NCBI GenBank assembly: GCA_963696625.1
Contig: CAVOKZ010000050.1
Coordinates: forward strand, 1-11,422
Direction: 5' to 3'
Source of the DNA: JAWVFN01 sp963696625
GTDB taxonomy: Bacteria; Actinomycetota; Thermoleophilia; Solirubrobacterales; 70-9
DNA: 11,422 bases
Below, piece by piece: positions 5,248 through 11,422 of the stretch. The notes under the pieces are model-generated. The model made no database searches. It worked only from the letters and a program-made list of their open reading frames with translations, and had not been told where the DNA came from. The translations under genes were made by a program, and so were the position numbers. Each line of letters opens with the position of its first letter. Positions within the stretch are counted from its first letter, which is position 1.

Positions 5248-7485
5248 TCAGTAGGTCTCGACGATCTCGTAGAGCGTCGTGCGCTGGGCCGGGGTCCTGC
5301 CGGCGCGGCGCGCGGCGTCGATCAGCTGCTCGGGCTCGAGCCGCACCCCGTGCTGGGAGCCGGCCATCCGCGAGATGTTCTCCTCCATCAGCGTGCCGCC
5401 GAGGTCGTTGACGCCCCAGCGCAGGCTCTCGGTGGCCGCGTCGAGCCCCATCTTCACCCAGCTCGCCTGGAGGTTGGGGATCGTCTTGCCGAGCGCCAGC
5501 CGGAAGGCCGCGGTGTGCTTGAGGTTGTCCTCTCGCGAGATCTCCTCGACCCCGTGGGTGCGGCCGAGCATCGTGTTGAAGGGGATGAAGCTGAGCGGCA
5601 CGAACTCGGTGATCCCGCCGGTGCGCTCCTGCAGCTCGCGCACGACGCGCATGTGGGTCGCGAGCTCCCAGGGCTCCTCGATGTGGCCGAACATGACGGT
5701 CGAGGTCGAGCGCAGGCCCGCGCGGTGCGAGGCCTCGATGATCTCGACCCAGCGCGCCGCGGGAAGCTTGTTGGGCGAGATCCGCTGGCGCACGCCGTCG
5801 TCGAGCACCTCGGCGGCGGTCCCCGGGGTCGAGCCGAGCCCGCATTCGATCAGGTACTCGAACACGTCGGCGGGGCGCTTGCCCGACTTCTCGCACATGT
5901 AGTCGACCTCCATCGGCGAGTAAGCGTGAAGGTGGAGCTGGGGCGCGACCTCCTTGGCCAGCTTCAGCCAGCGCCCATACTCCTCCAGCGTGTAGTCGGG
6001 GTGGATGCCCCCCTGCATGCAGATCTCGGTGGCCCCGAAGGCGACCGCCTCGTCGATGCGCGAGGCGAACTCGTCCTCCTCGACGTGGTAGGCGTCCGGC
6101 GAGCGCTTGCCCTGGCCGAAGCCGCAGAAGGCGCAGCCGACGGTGCAGACGTTGGTGAAGTTGATGTTGCGGTTGACGACGAAGGTCGCCTGCTCGCCCG
6201 CCAGTTCGGCGCGCAGCTCGTCGGCGGCGACGCGCATCTCCTCGATCACCTCGGGCCGCGTCTCCGAGAACAGCGCCGTCAGTTCGTCGGCGCTCAGCTC
6301 CTCCCCCCTTCGCCCCTTCTCGATCGCGCGCGGCGCCAGCTCGGGCGCGATCTCACGCTCCTGGCGGCGCCCCGAGCCGCGGCGCGGGATGAAGCTCCAG
6401 TACTTGAGCTTGACCACGTCGAGGACGCCCTGCTCCATCCAATCCGAGTCCATGTACTGGGGGTAGACGCAGAGCCGCTCGGTCAGCGCGAAGCCGCGAG
6501 GGGTCATCTCCTTGCGCACCTCGTGCGGGCTCGGGAACGGCTCCTCGGGCGAGATGTGGTCGCCGTTGGCCGAGAGCCCGCCGAGGTCGGTTGCCCCCGC
6601 CTCGACCAGCTCGGGCCACCAGTTGCTGAGGTTGGGCGGCACCTGGACGCCGACGTCGGGCATCAGGCGCTTGGTCTCGGCGATCAGCCGCTTGAGGTCC
6701 TCGATCGAAATCGGAGTCGCCCAAGAAGGGAGGTCGGGGTCGCTGGTCGCTAGCCGCTGGTCGCTGGAAGAAGAATCCGTTTCCAGCGTCGAGCGACCGG
6801 CGTCCAGCGTCCATCGCCTCTGCGCGCTCGCATCGGCGATGTCGGCCACCTCTTGCCGGTAATACCGTGGATGCGGGACGTAGTTCTGGAGGATGATCTC
6901 CTGGATGTGGCCGTGGCGGGCGTGGACCTCGGCCAGGGCCTCGAGCGATGCGACCCGCTCCTCCTCGGTCTCGCCGATGCCGACCAGGATTCCGCTGGTG
7001 AACGGGATCTTCAGCTCCCCCGCCGTCTCGATCGTCTCCAGCCTGCGCGCCGGGTGCTTGGTCGGCGAGCCGGCGTGGACGGTGTCCATCAGCCGCTCGG
7101 AGATCGACTCGAGCATCAGCCCCTGCGAGGCCGTGACCTCGCGCAGCCGGCTCAGGTCCTCGCGCGAGAGGACGCCGAGGTTGGTGTGCGGCAGGATGCC
7201 GCGCTCGAGCGCCCGCTCACAGGCCCAGACGACGTATGAGGTGAAGTCGTCGTGGCCGTAGGAGGCAAGCTGGGCCCCGACCTCGGCGTTCACCTCGGGC
7301 CGCTCGCCGGTGAGCACCAGCAGCTCCTTCGCGTTGCGCCGCTCGGCCTTCTCGAGCTGGGCCTCGACCTCCTCGGGCGAGTAGAGGTGCGCCTTGTGGG
7401 TGGCGAACGAGCAGTACTTGCAGTGGCACTGGCAGGTCCGCGACAGCGACAGCGTGTAGTTGCGGCTGAACGTGACCCGGCGCAT
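5248..7485 (-). CDS. fbiC: FO synthase, fused CofG-CofH radical SAM protein (FbiC)
   Basis: Makes the deazaflavin chromophore FO from tyrosine and 5-amino-6-ribitylamino-uracil using two radical SAM domains on one chain. 745 residues from ATG 7485. The N-terminal CofG half carries C18-x3-C22-x2-C25 (CQCHCKYC), then LTGERPE, GILVGIGET, IQEIILQNY and PPNLSNWW. The C-terminal CofH half carries C447-x3-C451-x2-C454 (CTVGCAFC), CMQGGIHP, HAYSPMEV, PGTAAEVLDD, TEFVPLSFIPFN and NDLGGTLMEENISRMAGS. Both iron-sulfur motifs are intact. It lacks the roughly 80-residue N-terminal extension of the mycobacterial protein; the open frame upstream of 7485 runs into the aquaporin gene antisense and is not coding. 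Odd: residues about 225-250 (WTLDAGRSTLETD... to LATSDP) are a low-complexity insertion encoded by an imperfect palindrome. First gene of a leftward set with the alcohol dehydrogenase and cupin. Confidence 0.96.
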   Translation of the reverse strand: MRRVTFSRNYTLSLSRTCQCHCKYCSFATHKAHLYSPEEVEAQLEKAERRNAKELLVLTGERPEVNAEVGAQLASYGHDDFTSYVVWACERALERGILPHTNLGVLSREDLSRLREVTASQGLMLESISERLMDTVHAGSPTKHPARRLETIETAGELKIPFTSGILVGIGETEEERVASLEALAEVHARHGHIQEIILQNYVPHPRYYRQEVADIADASAQRRWTLDAGRSTLETDSSSSDQRLATSDPDLPSWATPISIEDLKRLIAETKRLMPDVGVQVPPNLSNWWPELVEAGATDLGGLSANGDHISPEEPFPSPHEVRKEMTPRGFALTERLCVYPQYMDSDWMEQGVLDVVKLKYWSFIPRRGSGRRQEREIAPELAPRAIEKGRRGEELSADELTALFSETRPEVIEEMRVAADELRAELAGEQATFVVNRNINFTNVCTVGCAFCGFGQGKRSPDAYHVEEDEFASRIDEAVAFGATEICMQGGIHPDYTLEEYGRWLKLAKEVAPQLHLHAYSPMEVDYMCEKSGKRPADVFEYLIECGLGSTPGTAAEVLDDGVRQRISPNKLPAARWVEIIEASHRAGLRSTSTVMFGHIEEPWELATHMRVVRELQERTGGITEFVPLSFIPFNTMLGRTHGVEEISREDNLKHTAAFRLALGKTIPNLQASWVKMGLDAATESLRWGVNDLGGTLMEENISRMAGSQHGVRLEPEQLIDAARRAGRTPAQRTTLYEIVETY
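6738..6812. repeat. Imperfect palindrome inside fbiC (two 32-base arms, 11-base loop)
   Basis: Left arm 6738-6769 and right arm 6781-6812 match as inverted repeats at 25 of 32 positions by hand alignment, around an 11-base loop. Each arm is itself built from repeats of a GGTCGCTGG / GGACGCTGG-like unit. The whole is 75 bases, an exact multiple of three, and keeps the fbiC frame open. It encodes about 25 residues rich in S, T, D and R between the CofG core (QEVADIAD) and the conserved SWATPISIEDLKRLI segment, a surface-loop position where relatives vary in length. Confidence 0.7.
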
Positions 7486-7507
7486 GCCGAATGAAGCTAG
7501 CGGACCA

Positions 7508-7534
7508 CCGAGGCCCGCGAATCGCGGGCCTCGG
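7508..7534 (-). terminator. GC-rich hairpin between the aquaporin gene and fbiC
   Basis: A perfect inverted repeat with 13-base arms (CCGAGGCCCGCGA and TCGCGGGCCTCGG) around one central base; as RNA it would fold as a 12-bp stem with a 3-base loop. It lies 9 bases past the aquaporin stop and 22 bases before the fbiC start, both on the minus strand. No T-run follows, so it may be a GC-type terminator, an mRNA end stabiliser, or an attenuator in the fbiC leader. Confidence 0.6.
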
Positions 7535-7543
7535 GAAGTGACG

Positions 7544-8398
7544 TCAGCTGCCGACGATTCCGCCGGGCGGCGAGCTCGGCGGCTGCGGCGGCGTCGGCGG
7601 AGGCGGGGGCTTCGGCGGGCTCGGTGGAGCCGGCGGCTTCGGAGGGACCGGTGGCTTGGCGGCCGGCGGGCTCGCCGGGGTGGGCGCGGCACCTGTTCCC
7701 GCGGCACCTGTTCCCGTGTCGAGCACGAACTTGAAGAAGCCCGCTGCGACGACGGCGCCGACGAGGGGGCCGACGATGAAGACCCAGGCGTCGCCGAAGT
7801 GGTTGCCGACCAGGGCGGGTCCGAACCAGCGGGCGGGGTTGAACGAACCGCCTGCCATCGGCCCGAAGACCATGACGAGGAAGCCGAGCGAGATGCCGTA
7901 GGTGTACGGAGCCCACTGCCGCCTGGCTTCCGGACCGTAGAGGACCGCGACGAAGCCGATTACGAGAAGGAAGGCGCCGAGGGCCTCGACCATCGCGCCC
8001 TGGCTGGCTTTGCCCAGCAGGTCGGAGATGACCGGCGTGCCGTAGTCGCTGGCCCGGCCCTCGTCCGAGAGGAAGGCCTTGGTCAGCAGCGCGCCGAGGA
8101 CGCCACCCGAGAGCTGGGCGAGGATGTAGACGAGCGCGTCGATCGGATCGATCTTCCTGAGGATCGCGCCGGCGACCGTCACGACCGGGTTGAAGTGGCC
8201 ACCGGAGGCGACCCCGATCCCGATTACCAACGCCGTCAGTACAAAGGCGTTGACCAGGCCGACCACGGCGAAGTCTGATCCGAACTGGGCCGTTGCGCCG
8301 CTGGCAACATAGAGCACGGTTACTGAGGTGACGATGAAGACGAAGAACATCGTCCCGACCAGCTCTGCAACGTATGCGGCGAGTCCTCGGTCGTTCAC
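7544..8398 (-). CDS. Aquaporin/glycerol facilitator family (MIP) channel with proline-rich C-terminal tail
   Basis: A membrane channel for water or small neutral solutes. 284 residues from GTG 8398, fixed by a strong ribosome binding site 8 bases upstream. About six hydrophobic membrane segments lie in residues 8-225. The two pore half-helices are HFNPV (68-72), with valine in place of the usual alanine of NPA, and FNPAR (187-190 region), with the selectivity-filter arginine. Membrane helix 4 ends EALGAFLLVIGFVAVLYG, as in bacterial aquaporins. After FKFVLD the protein has a non-membrane tail (about 228-284): two GTGAA units, then APTPASPPAAKPPVPPKPP and further PPKPP/PPTPPQPP runs, with about 25 prolines. 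This tail is not part of the family core and would lie on the cytoplasmic side in the standard topology. The frame is open further upstream to 8506, but those codons lie before the ribosome binding site. Confidence 0.92.
   Translation of the reverse strand: MNDRGLAAYVAELVGTMFFVFIVTSVTVLYVASGATAQFGSDFAVVGLVNAFVLTALVIGIGVASGGHFNPVVTVAGAILRKIDPIDALVYILAQLSGGVLGALLTKAFLSDEGRASDYGTPVISDLLGKASQGAMVEALGAFLLVIGFVAVLYGPEARRQWAPYTYGISLGFLVMVFGPMAGGSFNPARWFGPALVGNHFGDAWVFIVGPLVGAVVAAGFFKFVLDTGTGAAGTGAAPTPASPPAAKPPVPPKPPAPPSPPKPPPPPTPPQPPSSPPGGIVGS
7686..7715. repeat. Perfect 15-base tandem duplication in the aquaporin tail
   Basis: The 15-mer gcggcacctgttccc occurs twice back to back (7686-7700 and 7701-7715). 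It keeps frame and encodes GTGAA twice at the junction between the channel core and the proline-rich tail. Confidence 0.85.
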
Positions 8399-8406
8399 TC
8401 GGGGGA

Positions 8407-8414
8407 TCCCTCCT
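8407..8414 (-). promoter_or_regulatory. Strong ribosome binding site of the aquaporin gene
   Basis: AGGAGGGA on the minus strand lies 8 bases before GTG 8398. It is the best Shine-Dalgarno match in the window and decides between GTG 8398 and the upstream in-frame starts near 8506. Confidence 0.8.
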
Positions 8415-8485
8415 GTTTGCGGTGTACGCGGGTATGTGGGTGCAAAGTCTGTGCGTCCGCAGGACGCGCGGGCGCAGTCTATACA

Positions 8486-8501
8486 CGCGTTCCTAAACGC
8501 G
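8486..8501. promoter_or_regulatory. Small inverted repeat in the divergent region, possible operator
   Basis: CGCGTT (8486-8491) and AACGCG (8496-8501) are perfect inverted arms around four bases, in the 126-base gap between the divergent aquaporin and lipoprotein genes. A TATACA box (8480-8485), readable on the minus strand as TATAGA shifted by two bases, is adjacent. No matching -35 box was found on either strand. It could bind a dimeric regulator, but a 6-base arm in GC-rich DNA may be chance. Confidence 0.3.
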
Positions 8502-8524
8502 AGCACAGAATAGGGTTAGGCGCG

Positions 8525-9518
8525 ATGAAGAGGGTCGCCGCGCCGCTGGCGGCCGCCCTGCTCGCTTCGGCCCTGACGCTATTTGGGGCCGCATGCGGCG
8601 GGAGCGGTGCTGAACCGGGCGCCTCGGACGAGGCGACCCCGGCGACGCTCGTGCTGGATTTCCAGCCGAACGCGGTGCACGCCGGGATCTACGAGGCGCT
8701 GGAGCCGAGGTTCCTCGAAGACGCGGGCGTCGAGCTGCACGGTGCGAGAACCATCGGCGTCCGCTGACGCTCCAAAGCTGCTCGAGGCTGGCCGCGCGGA
8801 GTTCGCCGTGATGGACATTCATGACCTCGGCATCGCCGCGGAAAGGGGGTTCGACGTAGTCGGCGTAACGCCGATAGCCCGGCGCCCGCTGGCATCTGTC
8901 CTGGCCTCACCCGACATCGCGCGGCCGCGCGAGCTCGAGGGCAAGACCGTCGGCGTTACCGGCGTACCGTCTGACGACGCCGTCCTCGACTCGATCGTCG
9001 CCGGCGACGGCGGCGATCCCACAAAGGTGCGCCGCGTGACGATCGGCTTCAACGCTGTCTCGTCTCTCGCCGCCGGGAAGGTCGACGCGGTCACGGCGTT
9101 CTGGAACGCCGAGGGAGTCGCTCTCGCCAACCGTGGCGTCCCCATCCACGAGTTCCTGGTCGATTCCTACGGTGCACCGCGCTACCCCGAGCTGGTCCTG
9201 GCGACGTCACCGAGCCTGCTCGAGGACGATCCACGCCTCGTTCAGAACCTGGCCCGGGGTATCGACCTGGCGTCACTCGCGGTTTCACAGAAGCCAGACG
9301 AAGGGCTCGCCAACCTGCTCGAACGAGTGCCGGCCCTAGACCCCGCCGAGACTGAAGCCGAGCTGCAAGCCCTCATCGCAGCAGACGCACTCCGCCCCGC
9401 CGGTCTTGGTTTTGATCCCGCCGTCCTCACGGCGTGGGGCGACTGGGACGTCGACCACGGCATCCTCAAGCGGCCACCCGATATCTCCGAGCTGTTCGAC
9501 CTCAACACCTCCGGGTAG
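8525..9518 (+). pseudogene. ABC-type substrate-binding lipoprotein (NMT1/ThiY/RibY-like), broken by a frameshift
   Basis: The first part (8525-8767, ATG start) has a lipoprotein signal: MKR, a hydrophobic stretch (5-20) and GAAC with C24, then the family motif LVLDFQPNAVHAGIYEAL. It runs into a stop at 8765-8767. The rest continues in the next frame from about 8739 as VREPSASADAPKLLEAGRAEFAVMDI..., FWNAEGVAL, YGAPRYPELVLA, and a C-terminal region ending DISELFDLNTSG at TAG 9516-9518. Removing one base near 8738 restores a single 330-residue protein reading ...GVELTVREPSAS. Relatives capture pyrimidine precursors of thiamine or riboflavin for an ABC importer. No permease or ATPase gene is adjacent, so the protein would have no obvious partner. 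Either a true inactivating mutation or a one-base sequence error; a downstream fragment could in principle be translated separately but would lack a signal peptide. Confidence 0.88.
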
Positions 9519-9524
9519 CCCGGA
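9510..9524. terminator. Short inverted repeat at the end of the lipoprotein gene
   Basis: TCCGGG and CCCGGA flank the three bases TAG, which are the stop codon of the lipoprotein gene. The 6-bp GC stem lies between two convergent genes only 19 bases apart, where a bidirectional terminator would be expected. There is no T-run and the stem is short. Confidence 0.3.
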
Positions 9525-9537
9525 TCCGCGCCGCCGC

Positions 9538-9852
9538 CTAGTTCAGAAGCCCGTCGACCAGCTCGGGCATCTCGCGCATCAAGCGCGAGCGCGGCACCAC
9601 GACAGCGACCCCGGCCTCCTCGGCTACCCGCTTCGACTCCGGGTCGGTGTGCTGGTGAAAGCCGAGCACGGGCACCCCGTGGGCGGCGACCGCGGCCGGG
9701 TCGACGGAGTTGACGTCGGCGACGATCAGCTCGGCGTCACCGATGTCGGCCGGGTCGGCCGCGGGTGTCACTTCGTGACCGGCGGCGCCGAGGATCTCGG
9801 CGACCCGGCTCTGCAGCATCAGGTCGGGAACGACCGCGGCGATCTTCGCCAC
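9538..9852 (-). CDS. Small receiver-like (Rossmann-type) protein of unknown function
   Basis: 104 residues from GTG 9852, which shares its first base with the stop of the preceding gene (TAGTG), so translation is coupled. The pattern is alternating strands and helices: KIAAVVPD (3-10), a helix with SRVAEILGAAG, a strand ELIVADVNS, then GVPVLGF, and a helix of EEAGVAVVVPRSRL followed by an amphipathic end. This resembles a response-regulator receiver fold with an aspartate after the third strand (LIVADVN) and a PRSR segment where receivers often have a conserved lysine and proline. No output domain follows, and the phosphorylation set is not convincingly complete. I do not recognise a named family. 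Third gene after katG on the same strand. Confidence 0.8.
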   Translation of the reverse strand: MAKIAAVVPDLMLQSRVAEILGAAGHEVTPAADPADIGDAELIVADVNSVDPAAVAAHGVPVLGFHQHTDPESKRVAEEAGVAVVVPRSRLMREMPELVDGLLN

Positions 9853-10214
9853 TAGAGCGAGCGCCGCTGGCGGAACTCGCGCCGCACGCTCTCGGGGCGG
9901 CCCCACATCTGCACGACCTCGGCGCGGCCCTCGACCACATCGCGGACCCGCATCTCGCCGGCGACGTCGTCGGCGTCGAGCTTGGCGAGCACGCCGCCGA
10001 CAGTCTCCGGCGCCGCCGCCTTGCCGAAGCTGTGGGCGATCGGGATCCGCCAGTGCCAGTTGGCCTTCGAGTAGGGCTGGGCGTTGATCGTGCTCAGCAT
10101 CACCGCGACCTCGACGTAGCGGCTCTCGTCGGCGATCCGCAGGTCGAGCTCGAGGTCGGTCCAGCTGTCGGGAAGCGCCTCGACGATCTTCGCGTATTCG
10201 TCGGCCAGGGCCAC
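9852..10214 (-). CDS. Conserved-looking protein of unknown function, downstream of katG
   Basis: 120 residues from GTG 10214, four bases after the katG stop and overlapping the next gene by one base. The frame and spacing give strong support for a real gene in a katG operon. No signal peptide or membrane segment. The N-terminal half is acidic with alternating hydrophobics (ALPDSWTDLELDLRIADESRYVEVAVML), then a tryptophan-histidine rich stretch (SKANWHWRIPIAHSFG, 49-64), and a basic end (RPESVRREFRQRRSL). This looks like a compact alpha/beta protein. I do not recognise the family and assign no function. Confidence 0.8.
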   Translation of the reverse strand: MALADEYAKIVEALPDSWTDLELDLRIADESRYVEVAVMLSTINAQPYSKANWHWRIPIAHSFGKAAAPETVGGVLAKLDADDVAGEMRVRDVVEGRAEVVQMWGRPESVRREFRQRRSL

Positions 10215-10218
10215 TGGA

Positions 10219-11422
10219 TCAGGCGACGTCGAAACGGTCGAGATTCATCACCTTGGCCCACGCTGCGACGAAATCGGCCACGAAGCTCTCGCGCGCGTCG
10301 TCGCTCGCGTAGACCTCCGCGAGCGCGCGCAGCTCGGAGTTCGAGCCGAAGACGAGGTCGACGCGGCTGCCGGTCCACTTGAGATCGCCGGTCGCGAGGT
10401 CGCGGCCCTCGAAGGTCTCCTCTTCGTCCGACGCCGGCTTCCACGCCGTGCCCATGTCGAGCAGGTTGACGAAGAAGTCGTTGGTCAGCGACTCGGGCGT
10501 CGAGGTGAACACGCCGAGCGGGGACTGCTTCGAGTTGGCGCCGAGGACGCGCAGGCCACCAACGAGGACGGTCATCTCCGGGGCGGTCAGGGTCAGCAGG
10601 TTGGCGCGGTCGAGGAGCAGGTACTCGGCCGGGATGCCGTCACTGTGGCCGTGGTAGTTCCGGAACCCGTCCGAGGTCGGCTCGAGCACGGCGAACGACT
10701 CGACGTCGGTCTGCTCCTGGGAGGCGTCAGTACGTCCCGGCGTAAAGGGGACCTCGACGTCGTGCCCGGCGGTCTTGGCGGCCTGCTCGACCGCCGCACA
10801 GCCGCCGAGCACGATCAGGTCGGCGAGCGAGACACTCTTGCCTCCGTCGCCGTTGAACGCCGCCTGGATCTCCTCGAGAGTCCCCAGCACCGTCGCCAGC
10901 TGGTCGGGGTCGTTGACCTCCCAGCCGCTCTGGGGCTCGAGGCGGATGCGGCCGCCATTGGCGCCGCCTCGCATGTCGCTGCCGCGGAACGTCGACGCCG
11001 ACGCCCAGGCGGTGGAGACGAGCTGGGAGACGGACAGCCCCGAGTCGAGGATCTGGCCCTTGAGGGAGGCGATCTCCTCGGCCCCGATTGGCTCCTCCGT
11101 CGCCTCGGGGACGGGGTCCTGCCAGATCAGCTCCTCGTCGGGAACCTCCGGGCCGAGGTAGCGCGCGACCGGGCCCATGTCGCGATGCGTGAGCTTGAAC
11201 CACGCGCGGGCGAAGGCGTCCGCGAGCTCGCCGGGGTTCTCGTAGAAGCGCCGCGCAATCGGCTCGTAGACCGGGTCTAGCCGCAAAGCGAGGTCGGTCG
11301 TCAGCATCGTCGGCGTGTGCTTCGCCGACGGGTCCTGGGCGTCCGGCACGGTGCTCTCGACGTCGCCCTTCGGCTTCCACTGCGACGCGCCGGCCGGGCT
11401 CTTTGCAAGCTCCCATTCGAGG
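10219..11422 (-). CDS. katG: Catalase-peroxidase KatG, C-terminal half (5' end cut off by window)
   Basis: Bifunctional heme catalase and peroxidase that destroys hydrogen peroxide. The last 400 residues are visible, entering the window at LEWELAKSPAGASQWKP and running to NLDRFDVA. Seen: PTMLTTDLALR, with the aspartate that bonds the proximal heme histidine (D381 in Mycobacterium tuberculosis numbering), HRDMG, with the mobile arginine switch (R418), VARYLGPEVP, SGLSVSQLVSTAWASASTFRGSD, RGGANGGRIRL, PFTPGRTDASQEQTDVESFAVLEP, LTAPEMTVLVGGLRVLG, SLTNDFFVNLLDMG and WTGSRVDLVFGSNSELRALAEVY. The match is close throughout and includes the full C-terminal domain. The heme-binding histidine and the Met-Tyr-Trp adduct lie outside the window. 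Internal GTG 11347-11349 is not the start. The two small genes follow with almost no gap. Confidence 0.97.
   Translation of the reverse strand, partial: LEWELAKSPAGASQWKPKGDVESTVPDAQDPSAKHTPTMLTTDLALRLDPVYEPIARRFYENPGELADAFARAWFKLTHRDMGPVARYLGPEVPDEELIWQDPVPEATEEPIGAEEIASLKGQILDSGLSVSQLVSTAWASASTFRGSDMRGGANGGRIRLEPQSGWEVNDPDQLATVLGTLEEIQAAFNGDGGKSVSLADLIVLGGCAAVEQAAKTAGHDVEVPFTPGRTDASQEQTDVESFAVLEPTSDGFRNYHGHSDGIPAEYLLLDRANLLTLTAPEMTVLVGGLRVLGANSKQSPLGVFTSTPESLTNDFFVNLLDMGTAWKPASDEEETFEGRDLATGDLKWTGSRVDLVFGSNSELRALAEVYASDDARESFVADFVAAWAKVMNLDRFDVA

Noticed and set aside
4393..6753. Plus-strand frames of 284 and 467 residues opposite the alcohol dehydrogenase and fbiC
   Set aside because: Antisense shadows: composition is biased and no motif is seen, whereas the minus-strand proteins carry complete zinc and iron-sulfur motifs.
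6738..6812. CRISPR-like or tandem repeat array in fbiC
   Set aside because: There are no regular repeats with unique spacers; the structure is a single imperfect palindrome that keeps the coding frame.
7486..7707. N-terminal extension of FbiC, which might correspond to the longer mycobacterial form
   Set aside because: The extension is an arginine-proline-rich frame that overlaps the aquaporin coding region and includes the hairpin; it has no similarity to the mycobacterial N-terminus.
8399..8506. Longer aquaporin start
   Set aside because: The added residues contain no expected feature, and the strong ribosome binding site at 8407-8414 points to GTG 8398.
10645..11280. Plus-strand frame of 211 residues opposite katG
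   Set aside because: Shadow of katG, whose minus-strand translation matches the family along its whole visible length.

Overview
The window is about 70% GC by eye, has densely packed genes with many GTG and TTG starts, and carries an almost complete coenzyme F420 pathway with a fused CofG-CofH (FbiC) protein and a KatG close in sequence to the mycobacterial enzyme. This points to a high-GC actinobacterium. The F420 ligase is a stand-alone CofE rather than the mycobacterial FbiB fusion, so I lean towards a deep-branching class such as Thermoleophilia (inference; no rRNA or other marker gene is present). I found no tRNA, rRNA, CRISPR array, transposase or prophage gene, and no stretch over 300 bases without a gene.

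Left part (1-3741): a 3'-truncated NAD-type short-chain dehydrogenase runs leftwards. After a 43-base divergent gap, a rightward operon follows: F420-dependent NADP reductase, cofD, cofC, cofE. The genes overlap or nearly touch, except for a 53-base gap before cofC. Middle part (3734-7485): a leftward run of fbiC, a zinc alcohol dehydrogenase and a small cupin converges on cofE, with the cupin and cofE stop ends overlapping by 8 bases. Together the two arms would make FO (FbiC), activate a three-carbon phospho-acid with GTP (CofC), join it to FO (CofD), add glutamates (CofE) and reduce F420 with NADPH (the reductase). The flavin-type reductase that mycobacteria fuse to CofE is not in the window.

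Right part (7508-11422): a strong GC hairpin separates fbiC from a leftward aquaporin-family channel that has a long proline-rich C-terminal tail. Divergent to it lies a riboflavin/thiamine-precursor type substrate-binding lipoprotein gene, broken by a single extra base near 8738. The right end is a leftward catalase-peroxidase katG (5' end cut off by the window) followed with almost no gap by two small genes of unknown function.

The window is mostly a well-understood cofactor locus. The least explained items are an in-frame 75-base imperfect palindrome inside fbiC, the proline-rich aquaporin tail, and the two unknown genes coupled to katG.
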